From: a virus | Length of the DNA stretch: 64,000 bases | Virus record (IMG/VR): IMGVR_UViG_3300033984_000410 | Span: 1-64,000 of that record | Direction: 5' to 3' (one strand) | Shown here: positions 46,856 to 54,352 of the stretch, piece by piece | Numbering within the stretch: position 1 is the first letter of the stretch | Layout of the letters: each line of letters starts with the position of its first letter | The notes under the pieces: model-generated | Database searches by the model: none | Seen by the model: only the letters and a program-made list of their open reading frames with translations | What the model was told of the DNA's origin: nothing | Made by a program: the position numbers and the translations under genes

Positions 46856-47462
46856 TCAACAAGTTTATAAAGAAATTGCGGATTATTTATATAATTCTAT
46901 GAAAGGGTTAAGTTCCTCTGAGGATTCAGAAAATGTTGAAACAATTATACTTAATAGAATAAAAAATAAAAATGATTGGGAAGGAGTTAAAAAGGCTTTT
47001 GGGGTAAAAGACGGTGAAAATTTGGAACAGTGGTTAAAAGGTGAACTTAGACTTGATTATAATGAAATAATGGGAATGATAAATCGAAATGACGGTAATT
47101 TTAAGAAAGAAGATTCAATGTATAATCCGGGGTCTAAAATTAGTTTAATTACTAATAGACAGTTTCTTATGTCAAGAGCATATCAATATGCAAGTATTAT
47201 GGGTGACAAAAAAGAATTAGAATTGGATATTAATAACGCAATAATTATTCGTAGAGATAAAGATGGGATAGTTATTAAAACTGATTATGTTGATTATTAC
47301 CCAATTCCTGAATATACAAGAGGAAAATCTACACCAAAACAAGAAAGATTAACAAAACCTTGTATAAAAATCCCTTTTAAAGATGTAATTGAATGGAGAG
47401 ATGGTACTTTACAAATTAGATGGTTTTCTGATTTTGTTAAAAGTAGGGTAGTACCTTGTTAA
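46761..47462 (+). CDS. Leader-peptide protein (MKNLFNDISQEEK type)
   Basis: 233 residues. The first 30 match the gene at 42656; then NSQQVYKEIADYLYNSMKGL and a mixed alpha/beta domain with EYTRGKSTPKQERLTKPC and IEWRDGTLQIRWF near the C-terminus. No named family. Good example of one leader on different cargo. Confidence 0.8.
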   Translation: MKNLFNDISQEEKNRILEMHSGKKNVISEQNSQQVYKEIADYLYNSMKGLSSSEDSENVETIILNRIKNKNDWEGVKKAFGVKDGENLEQWLKGELRLDYNEIMGMINRNDGNFKKEDSMYNPGSKISLITNRQFLMSRAYQYASIMGDKKELELDINNAIIIRRDKDGIVIKTDYVDYYPIPEYTRGKSTPKQERLTKPCIKIPFKDVIEWRDGTLQIRWFSDFVKSRVVPC

Positions 47463-47477
47463 ATTCTAAATTAATAT

Positions 47478-47510
47478 AAAAAAAAAGAGGACTATTTGTC
47501 CTCTTTCCTT
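47478..47510. terminator. Terminator
   Basis: AAAGAGGAC / GTCCTCTTT hairpin between convergent reading frames. Confidence 0.75.
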
Positions 47511-47522
47511 TTTCTTGTTTTC

Positions 47523-47987
47523 TTAGATGTCTCTTGGAGACTTAACTTCTTTTTCTACTGAAACAAGGGTATATAACACACCTTCCACCATATTTCCTTT
47601 GATAATCTCTTCGGATACAAAATCCTCAATCTTATCTTGGATTGTTCTTTTGATTGGTATAGCTTCGTAAGTCTCGTCAAATCCAACATCGGAAATCAAA
47701 TGTAAAATAGTTTCATCAAATGTGATGTTATAGTTCAAACCAACTAATCTTTTTGATAACTTATCTAATTCCAATGTTACAATTTTTTTAACATCTTCCT
47801 TCACCAACGAATTAAAGATAACAACCTCATCAATTCTATTTAAGAATTCCGGAGTAAAGAATTTTTTAAGTTCTTTTTTAAGAATTTCTCGTTTGTATTC
47901 TTCTTCAGCATAAGAGTTATTACCGGTTTTAAATCCCACACCTGAACCAAAGTCTTGTAATTTTTTAACCCCCACATTTGATGTCAT
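47523..47987 (-). pseudogene. C-terminal fragment of the ClpC-like ATPase
   Basis: 154 residues align from start to end with the C-terminal 170 residues of the protein at 50451 (TSNVGVKKLQDFGSGVGFKT, PEFLNRIDEVVIF, PIKRTIQDKIEDFVSEE). It begins abruptly at the end of the second ATPase core, so it cannot work alone. The upstream part is missing and joined to a peptidase fragment. Confidence 0.85.
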
Positions 47988-47997
47988 AATGATGACA

Positions 47998-48179
47998 CAA
48001 TTTTTAATTTTTCTTGTATTAATTTCTCAATTGGGTATTATGATTATCACACAAAATATGAATATGTAATTATTGAGGATGTTTATAGTGGTATTAAAAC
48101 CGGGAAAGAAATGATTGAAAAACTAGGATATCAAAAATATACCTTGGAATATGAACAACCAATTTATAACCTTTATTAA
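47998..48179 (+). pseudogene. 3' fragment of the M20-type peptidase gene
   Basis: About 180 bases are about 93% identical by eye to 46527-46708 (end of the peptidase, through its TAA). Only the last roughly 60 codons are present. The junction with the clp fragment is at 47996-48000, near the short shared AATTTTTAATTTTT. Confidence 0.85.
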
Positions 48180-48200
48180 GAGACTTCGGTCTCTTTTTTA
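48179..48200 (+). terminator. Terminator, copy of 46708
   Basis: AGAGAC-TTCG-GTCTCT and T run carried along with the duplicated peptidase end. Confidence 0.85.
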
Positions 48201-48208
48201 TTTATTGG

Positions 48209-48221
48209 TATTTATTAATAA
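48209..48221 (+). promoter_or_regulatory. TATTTATT candidate late promoter
   Basis: GGTATTTATTAAT, about 20 bases before ATG 48231. Confidence 0.45.
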
Positions 48222-48230
48222 AATGTTATT

Positions 48231-48623
48231 ATGAAAAAATTAATAATTACTGAAGAAGAAAAAAATAGAATACTTAATCTTCATTTAAACGAACAAAGTA
48301 AAGAAAATTCCGCAGTTAAATTTATAAAAAATTTATTGGTAACAAATCCAAATTTATTTAATGGTAAAAAACCTTTAAGTTTATTAGAAAAACCATTGAA
48401 TGATTTTAACTCAAAAAACCCTTCCGATAGATTAGATATACCATCATTAGTAAAACAGTTGTCGGTTAATAATTCACCTTTTAAAATGACCACATTCAAC
48501 ATTCAAACCTATGAACCAAAACGCATTACTAGGTTAGATTATGACTTAAACAACATTGGTTTTACCTTAACAAAAAATGAAATTGATAACTCAATACAGG
48601 GTGGTGTTAAATTAAAATTTTAA
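48231..48623 (+). CDS. Leader-peptide protein (MKKLIITEEEK type)
   Basis: 130 residues. MKKLIITEEEKNRILNLHLN then EQSKEN: the clearest leader with L-N-E-Q. Cargo is a small basic domain (LVTNPNLFNGKKPLSLLEK). Own TATTTAT promoter and terminator. Candidate packaged protein. Confidence 0.8.
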   Translation: MKKLIITEEEKNRILNLHLNEQSKENSAVKFIKNLLVTNPNLFNGKKPLSLLEKPLNDFNSKNPSDRLDIPSLVKQLSVNNSPFKMTTFNIQTYEPKRITRLDYDLNNIGFTLTKNEIDNSIQGGVKLKF

Positions 48624-48641
48624 GAGACTTCTGTCTTTTTT
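48622..48641 (+). terminator. Weak terminator
   Basis: AAGAGACTT-CTG-TCTTTT with a T run; a decayed copy of the 46708 hairpin. Confidence 0.6.
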
Positions 48642-48650
48642 TTTATTTTA

Positions 48651-48662
48651 AGTATTTATTAC
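48651..48662 (+). promoter_or_regulatory. TATTTATT candidate late promoter
   Basis: AGTATTTATTAC, about 20 bases before ATG 48675. Confidence 0.45.
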
Positions 48663-48674
48663 TAAAACACTATT

Positions 48675-49493
48675 ATGAAAAACTTATTTATACTAACCGA
48701 AGAAGAAAAAAATAGAATTTTAAATCTTCATGAAAGTGCCACAAAACGACATTATTTAGTTGAACAAGAAATAAAACAAGGACCTGAAGGTGACCCATAT
48801 CAATATAAAAAAATTGGTGACGAATATTTTTACGCTAAGAAAAATGACGACAATTGGACTAAAGTTAATAACCCTAAAGGTATTACAGATATCAAAAATA
48901 CTATTTTTAATTCATCAATAAATAAATTAACAACTCAAAAACCTGAAGCTTATTTATTATTTGATGGTACTAATTTAAATTGGATTGAGAATGGTAAAGT
49001 TATTAAACGATGGTCAGCAATTTCAGGAAGAACTAAATTTAATACTTTTGGTGATAAAAATTTGGAGAAATTAGTTAAAAAATATGGGGCTAATAGGATG
49101 GAATTTATGAAAATTAAAGACCAAGGTCCTATACCTGTTGGTGAATATTCTATAGGTCAAGTACAAAAACGAACAAATGGTGACGCTCAAAGATTTATAC
49201 AAGGTAAAACGGATAAAGAGTTACAACGTATTATGTTACAAAATGTTAAACACGATTGGAATTTAGGAACAGAAACTGATATGGTTGCTTGGGGTAATTA
49301 CAGATTACCAATAACTAAAGTTGGTGAAACTGAAACTTTTGGTAGAGGTAGTTTTTACATTCATGGTGGTGGTATTCCAGGTTCTATTGGTTGTATTGAT
49401 TTATTAACTCAAATGGATGATTTCGCAAACTATTTCACAAATTGGAAGAATAAAACAAAAAAAAATAAATTAAAATTAGTTGTTAAGTATTAA
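48675..49493 (+). CDS. L,D-transpeptidase-like (DUF2778/Tlde1 type) wall enzyme with leader
   Basis: 272 residues. Leader MKNLFILTEEEKNRILNLHE with HYLVEQE at about residue 30. From about residue 85: YLLFDGTNLNWIENGKVIKR, then FYIHGGGIPGSIGCIDL, the H-x-x-x..S-x-G-C catalytic motif. Such enzymes act on the peptide stems of peptidoglycan. A leader on a wall enzyme fits a virion-borne entry or exclusion toxin-like role (inference). Confidence 0.85.
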   Translation: MKNLFILTEEEKNRILNLHESATKRHYLVEQEIKQGPEGDPYQYKKIGDEYFYAKKNDDNWTKVNNPKGITDIKNTIFNSSINKLTTQKPEAYLLFDGTNLNWIENGKVIKRWSAISGRTKFNTFGDKNLEKLVKKYGANRMEFMKIKDQGPIPVGEYSIGQVQKRTNGDAQRFIQGKTDKELQRIMLQNVKHDWNLGTETDMVAWGNYRLPITKVGETETFGRGSFYIHGGGIPGSIGCIDLLTQMDDFANYFTNWKNKTKKNKLKLVVKY

Positions 49494-49499
49494 TTTTAC

Positions 49500-49526
49500 T
49501 AATAAATAAATAAATAAATAAATAAA
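49500..49526 (+). repeat. (TAAA)n microsatellite
   Basis: Six AAAT units just upstream of ATG 49528; likely affects spacing to a start region by slippage. Confidence 0.8.
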
Positions 49527-49527
49527 A

Positions 49528-49863
49528 ATGAAAAAAGTAGTTAAATTAACTGAAAGAGAATTAAATAATCTTATTAGGAGAATGATTAACGAAGATATGG
49601 AATCTTCTTTAGAATCAAAAGGTGGTAAATGGTTAAGTGTTAAAAACAAAATACCCGCAAACCCACCTAAAATGTCTCTTGGTGCTTTAAAAGAAAGATT
49701 GGGTAATGACGGATATTCTAATGATAATAGTGATGAACCTTTAGCAAACATTCAAGTTTTTGTTCATGGAGCAAAAAACCCTGGTGAGAACATTCCGATG
49801 AGATTATTATTCCGTAACCCAACAGACCCAACAGACAGAAAATGGTATGAACTAGTTGCTTAA
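49528..49863 (+). CDS. Leader-variant protein (MKKVVKLTEREL)
   Basis: 111 residues: MKKVVKLTERELNNLIRRMI then NEDMESS, a variant of the leader with L-T-E and an amphipathic helix. The C-terminal half (PLANIQVFVHGAKNPGENIP) is beta-like. Candidate packaged protein. Confidence 0.75.
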   Translation: MKKVVKLTERELNNLIRRMINEDMESSLESKGGKWLSVKNKIPANPPKMSLGALKERLGNDGYSNDNSDEPLANIQVFVHGAKNPGENIPMRLLFRNPTDPTDRKWYELVA

Positions 49864-49932
49864 TAAAAAAAAAATAAATTAAAATTAGTTGTTAAGTATT
49901 GATATTTTTTTATATTTTTGTAAAAAAAAGAT

Positions 49933-50439
49933 ATGAAACTAATAACATTATTACTCGTAATTACAACATCACTTTATGGTCAGTCAAAAATAGAGATTGC
50001 TAAAGAATTACAAAAACAATATAACCCCCCTAATAAGAATTATGTTGTTTTTATTGATTACTCAAAACCAATTTCAGAAAAAAGATTATACGTGATTGAT
50101 ATGAAAACATCAGAAACAATTTTAACCACTAAAGTTGCTCACGGAATAAATAGTGGTAAAGAATACGCTACTGAATTTAGTAACACTGATAAAAGTTTAA
50201 AAAGTAGTTTAGGTGTTTATGTTACTCAAGAAACATATTATGGTTACTTTGGTTACTCTTTAAGAATTAATGGTTTAGATAAAACCAATTCTAATGCGAG
50301 ACAAAGAAATATTATATTTCATTCTAACACAAAAATGAGTAAAAAATGGTCTTGGGGTTGTTTCTCAACAGATGAAAAAACTAACAAAAAACTAATTAAT
50401 ATAATAAAAAATGGGTGTTTAGTTTATGTTTATAAATAA
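49933..50439 (+). CDS. Secreted L,D-transpeptidase-like protein (YkuD_2 type)
   Basis: 168 residues with a signal peptide (LITLLLVITTSLYGQ). GVYVTQETYYGYFGYSLRIN, RNIIFHSN and SWGCFST give the H...S-x-G-C catalytic region of the YkuD_2 family. Secreted, so it acts in the periplasm on peptidoglycan. Upstream has ATATTTTTGTAA, near the host -7 form. It follows a wall enzyme of another LDT type. Confidence 0.85.
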   Translation: MKLITLLLVITTSLYGQSKIEIAKELQKQYNPPNKNYVVFIDYSKPISEKRLYVIDMKTSETILTTKVAHGINSGKEYATEFSNTDKSLKSSLGVYVTQETYYGYFGYSLRINGLDKTNSNARQRNIIFHSNTKMSKKWSWGCFSTDEKTNKKLINIIKNGCLVYVYK

Positions 50440-50468
50440 AAAAAAGGGGATTATTCGTCCCCTTTTTT
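50440..50468. terminator. Bidirectional terminator
   Basis: AAAAAGGGGA / GTCCCCTTTTTT between convergent genes. Confidence 0.85.
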
Positions 50469-52538
50469 CTTTCTACCTCTTTTCAAAGGTTCTTTATTTT
50501 TAGTTATAATAACTTCTTTATCTACAACATCAACCACACTTGAGTCCCCCTCGTTAATTTCACCTTTCAAAATCTCTTCAGAGATGAAGTCTTCAATTTT
50601 ATCTTGAATAGCTCTTTTAATAGGTCTTGCTCCATAGTTTTCATCATAACCAACATCAGATATCAATTCAGTTACTTTATCGGTATAACTAAAGTTATAT
50701 TTGATTTTAGCAAGACGACCCATTAGTTTATCTAATTCTAAAGTAACAATCTTTTTAACATTCTCTTTATCTAAAGATTTAAACATAATAACATCATCAA
50801 TTCTGTTTAAGAATTCAGGCGCGAAGAATTTTTTAAGTTCAGCTTTAAGGATATCGTTTTTAAGTTCTTGTTCAATATATTCGTTACCACCATTTTTAAA
50901 TCCAACACCAGTTCCGAAGTCTTGTAATTTTTTAACACCTAAATTAGATGTCATAATGATAAGACAGTTTTTAAAGTTAATTTTTTTACCTAAAGAGTCA
51001 GTTAAGTGACCTTCATCTAACATTTGTAAAAGTGTTGAGAAGATATTTTTATCCGCTTTTTCAATCTCATCAAATAAGATAACAGAGTAAGGTTTATTTT
51101 TAACTTCATTAGTTAAGAATCCACCTTCTTCGTGGGCAACATAACCTGGAGGAGAACCTATAAGTCTTGAGATTGTATGTTTTTCTTGATATTCTGACAT
51201 ATCAATTCTAATCATATTTTCTTCACTACCAAAAATTTCTTTTGCTAATTGTTTTGCTAAATAAGTTTTTCCTACTCCGGTAGAACCTAAAAAGATGAAT
51301 GAACCAATTGGACGATTTGGGTCTTTAATACCTAATCTATTTCTTCTGATAGCTTTTGCGATTTTAACCACGGCTTCAGGTTGACCAACAACTTTATCAG
51401 CTAAAGCTTGTTCTAAATTAACTAATGCTTTAGTATCGTCAATTGATAATTTTGATACAGGTATTTTAGTCATATTAGATACAACTTCATATACTAGTTC
51501 TTCAGGAATTTCTCTTTTATGAGCTTGTAATTCCGCTTCAAATTTTATTTTTTCATCCTCTAATTTTGATAGAATTCGTTTTTCTTTATCTCTAAGATTA
51601 GCCGCTTCTTCATAGTTTTGTTTTTTAACTACCTCAATTTTTTCCAATTTAATATCTGACGCTTGTTGTTTTAATTTTTCAATTATTTCAGGCATCTTAA
51701 TATCAACTTGACTTCTCGCACCAACTTCGTCTAAAATATCAAAAGCTTTATCCGGGAATTCTCTGTCGGTAATGTATCTATCCGCTAAATCAACACAAAT
51801 TTCTAAAATAGAATCAGTGTAATTTACTTTATGATATGATTCATATTTTTCTTTAGCGTTTTTCAAGATGATTAATGTTTCTTCTTTTGTTGCAGAATCA
51901 ACAATAACCTTTTGAAATCTTCTTTCTAATGCTCCGTCTTTTTCAAAGTTTTTTCTATATTCATCTAAAGTTGTTGCTCCAACACATTGGATTTCACCTC
52001 TTGCTAAAGCTGGCTTAAAGATGTTTGACGCATCCATTGACCCGGATGAATTTCCCGCACCAACAATGGTGTGAATCTCATCAATGAATACAATTATGTT
52101 TGGAGAGTTTTGTAACTCCTCAATAATAACTTTCATTCTTTCTTCAAATTGTCCACGGTATTTTGTTCCTGCAACAATGGATGTCATATCTAAAGATACG
52201 ATTCTTTTATCCATTAAGTTTCTTGGACAATCCCCATTATATATTTTAATTGCAAGACCTTCAACGATTGCAGTTTTACCACAACCAGGTTCACCTAATA
52301 TAATAGGATTATTTTTCTTTCTACGAGAAAGAATTTGAGCAATCCTAGTGATTTCTCTTTCACGACCAACTACAGGGTCTAATTTACCTTCTTCAGCTAA
52401 CTTTATTAAGTCTCTACTAAAGTTATCTAATACAGGTGTTGTTGATTCTGAGATGGAATTTGATTTTTTTCCTTTTTCGTCATTATCTGAAAATTCTATC
52501 ATATTATTATTATTATTTTGTTTTGTTAATGATATCAA
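50451..52538 (-). CDS. clpC-like: ClpC-like double AAA+ unfoldase lacking the Clp_N domain
   Basis: 695 residues. ATPase 1 Walker A GEPGCGKT (82-89), VFIDEIHT, ATPase 2 GSTGVGKT, ILFDEIEKAD. Between them is a UVR-type coiled coil (KQNYEEAANLRDKEKRILSK), and near residue 570 the VGF ClpP-docking loop (FGTGVGFKN). The roughly 150-residue N domain of ClpC is missing, so adaptors must bind elsewhere. ClpP is encoded at 1622. The C-terminus ends in a basic tail (KRGRKKKGDE). Confidence 0.93.
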   Translation of the reverse strand: MISLTKQNNNNNMIEFSDNDEKGKKSNSISESTTPVLDNFSRDLIKLAEEGKLDPVVGREREITRIAQILSRRKKNNPIILGEPGCGKTAIVEGLAIKIYNGDCPRNLMDKRIVSLDMTSIVAGTKYRGQFEERMKVIIEELQNSPNIIVFIDEIHTIVGAGNSSGSMDASNIFKPALARGEIQCVGATTLDEYRKNFEKDGALERRFQKVIVDSATKEETLIILKNAKEKYESYHKVNYTDSILEICVDLADRYITDREFPDKAFDILDEVGARSQVDIKMPEIIEKLKQQASDIKLEKIEVVKKQNYEEAANLRDKEKRILSKLEDEKIKFEAELQAHKREIPEELVYEVVSNMTKIPVSKLSIDDTKALVNLEQALADKVVGQPEAVVKIAKAIRRNRLGIKDPNRPIGSFIFLGSTGVGKTYLAKQLAKEIFGSEENMIRIDMSEYQEKHTISRLIGSPPGYVAHEEGGFLTNEVKNKPYSVILFDEIEKADKNIFSTLLQMLDEGHLTDSLGKKINFKNCLIIMTSNLGVKKLQDFGTGVGFKNGGNEYIEQELKNDILKAELKKFFAPEFLNRIDDVIMFKSLDKENVKKIVTLELDKLMGRLAKIKYNFSYTDKVTELISDVGYDENYGARPIKRAIQDKIEDFISEEILKGEINEGDSSVVDVVDKEVIITKNKEPLKRGRKKKGDE

Positions 52539-52702
52539 TAATTATAACAAAAATTATTCTATGAATCAATATTGACAATTTGTCAGTATATTTTTTTATA
52601 AAATGTCAAATTGTCATATAAATAAGTCATTTTACTATAAATTTGACTTTGGTATAAAATTAGTTATAATTATTTCAAATAAAAAATTAAAACAAAAAAA
52701 TT

Positions 52703-53170
52703 ATGTTTAGAAACACAAAAAACCCGTTCGTATTATTAAATGATTTTACTACACCTTTTGGTTCTTTTGACCCATTCACGGTATTACTAGGAGATGTTAA
52801 GACTGAAAAAGGTCAAGACGAGAATGGTCAATGGACTTCTCAGACTTACACATCTGAAAATGGTGTTGTTACAGTAAAAAACTTCACTAGAACTTCTAAA
52901 AGTCCTAAAAGTAAAACAACTACTAATACAACAACAACTAACACAACAACTAACACTACTGAGTTAACAACTTTACAAAATGAGTTAACAACAGCTATTG
53001 AGACTCAAAACTTTGAACGTGCAGTTGAATTAAGAGACCAAATTAAAAAATTGGAATCTAATCAAGAAAAAATTGAAACTCTAACTTTAGAATTAGAAAC
53101 TTCAATTAAAGAACAAAACTTTGAGAAATCAATTAAGTTGAGAGACCAAATTAATAAGTTGACTAAGTAA
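52703..53170 (+). CDS. Protein with two UVR motifs, possible Clp adaptor
   Basis: 155 residues. C-terminal half has two copies of the pattern LETSIKEQNFEKSIKLRDQI and LTTAIETQNFERAVELRDQI (UvrB/UvrC motif). The N-terminus has FVLLNDFTTPFGSFDPFTVL. UVR motifs mediate binding among UvrABC, McsA and ClpC proteins (family knowledge). It is divergent to the clpC-like gene with a 165-base gap, so it may be its adaptor. Confidence 0.82.
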   Translation: MFRNTKNPFVLLNDFTTPFGSFDPFTVLLGDVKTEKGQDENGQWTSQTYTSENGVVTVKNFTRTSKSPKSKTTTNTTTTNTTTNTTELTTLQNELTTAIETQNFERAVELRDQIKKLESNQEKIETLTLELETSIKEQNFEKSIKLRDQINKLTK

Positions 53171-53175
53171 TTTAC

Positions 53176-53204
53176 TAAACCCCACCTTTGAGTGGGGTTT
53201 TTTA
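53176..53204 (+). terminator. Rho-independent terminator
   Basis: AACCCCACC / GTGGGGTTTT hairpin. Confidence 0.82.
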
Positions 53205-53250
53205 TTTATTAAAATTACTGAATAGTTATTATTATAAAAAAAATTATATT

Positions 53251-53493
53251 ATGGGAATTAAAAAAGAAATTATTGAAGGTACTAAAATTATTAATGAAAT
53301 TGAATCAAGTAATTTAGTTAAAACTATCTATGATGTTGAGAGTCAAAAATTAATAGCGGAATTCAAAAATGGGTTTAAATATGAGTATGATGAAGTGCCT
53401 CACAAAACATATACTCAATTTAGGATGTCAGAATCTCAAGGAAAATTCTTCAACACTAACATCTCAAAGACTTTTAAGTATAAAAAATTATAA
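53251..53493 (+). CDS. KTSC-domain protein
   Basis: 80 residues from ATG 53251: ESSNLVKTIYDVESQKLIAE, FKNGFKYEYDEVPHKTYTQF, SQGKFFNTNISKTFKY. This is the KTSC domain, a small fold seen in phages and bacteria, often next to or fused with lysyl-tRNA synthetase-like or nucleic-acid proteins. Role unclear. Confidence 0.85.
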   Translation: MGIKKEIIEGTKIINEIESSNLVKTIYDVESQKLIAEFKNGFKYEYDEVPHKTYTQFRMSESQGKFFNTNISKTFKYKKL

Positions 53494-53511
53494 ATTTTTC
53501 TAAAAAATTGG

Positions 53512-53520
53512 ATATTTATC
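53512..53520 (+). promoter_or_regulatory. TATTTATC candidate late promoter
   Basis: GGATATTTATC close upstream of ATG 53525. Confidence 0.4.
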
Positions 53521-53524
53521 TTTA

Positions 53525-54295
53525 ATGGATAATAATATTAAAAATATTTTACAAAGTTTTCACTTACAAGACACCTTAAACCCTAAAATATGGGTTATGT
53601 CTGAAGATGATGAAATTGGTAATATGAATCCTAAAGTTAGGACTCGTTTACTTGACATTGCCTACGACTTTATTGATTTCTTAGGTGTGGATGTTATTGT
53701 GTCGGATGTTGTTATGACAGGTTCATTATCAAATTATAATTGGTCAAAATACTCTGATGTTGATTTACACATCATTGCTGATTTTAATCAATTCAAGGAA
53801 TCTGAATTACCTTTATATAAAGACTTATTTATATTAAAAAAAACAATATATAATGATAACCATGATATTACTATTTATGGTTATGATGTTGAACTATATG
53901 TTCAAGATGAAAATGAAGCTCACTTTAGTAGTGGTGAATACTCTATTCTATTTGATGAATGGAAATCAAAACCTAAAAAAGAGAATGTTGATATTGACAC
54001 CGAATTAATTAAAACAAAAGCTAAAAAATGGATGGATTCTATTGATGCTATAATAGAACAATCAAAAGATGAATCTTTAGAAGAGTCTAAATTATTAATA
54101 GGTAAGTATAAGGATAAGTTAAAGAAATATAGAACAAGTGGGTTAGAAAAAGACGGAGAATATTCTAATGAAAATTTAGTATTTAAGGTTTTAAGGAGAA
54201 ATGGGTATGTTCAAAAGTTATTTGATTTCTTAAATAAAAACACAGATAAAATCCTCTCGCTTGACGAAAAAATAAAAAATACATCAGAAAAGTAA
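53525..54295 (+). CDS. MNT-type nucleotidyltransferase
   Basis: 256 residues. GSLSNYNWSKYSDVDLHII has the G-S-x(9)-D-x-D active site of the pol-beta-like nucleotidyltransferase fold (near residue 70), with ELYVQ as the likely third acidic position. C-terminal 100 residues helical. Family members adenylate small molecules, RNA or proteins (toxins). It stands at the left edge of the head module, so it may be a conserved late protein of this phage group. Substrate unknown. Confidence 0.82.
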   Translation: MDNNIKNILQSFHLQDTLNPKIWVMSEDDEIGNMNPKVRTRLLDIAYDFIDFLGVDVIVSDVVMTGSLSNYNWSKYSDVDLHIIADFNQFKESELPLYKDLFILKKTIYNDNHDITIYGYDVELYVQDENEAHFSSGEYSILFDEWKSKPKKENVDIDTELIKTKAKKWMDSIDAIIEQSKDESLEESKLLIGKYKDKLKKYRTSGLEKDGEYSNENLVFKVLRRNGYVQKLFDFLNKNTDKILSLDEKIKNTSEK

Positions 54296-54311
54296 TATTT
54301 TTAATTCTGAC

Positions 54312-54323
54312 TATATTTATATA
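54312..54323 (+). promoter_or_regulatory. TATTTATA candidate late promoter of the head module
   Basis: TATATTTATATA about 30 bases before ATG 54353. Confidence 0.5.
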
Positions 54324-54352
54324 TAAAATTAATTCAAAACAAAAATAAAAAA

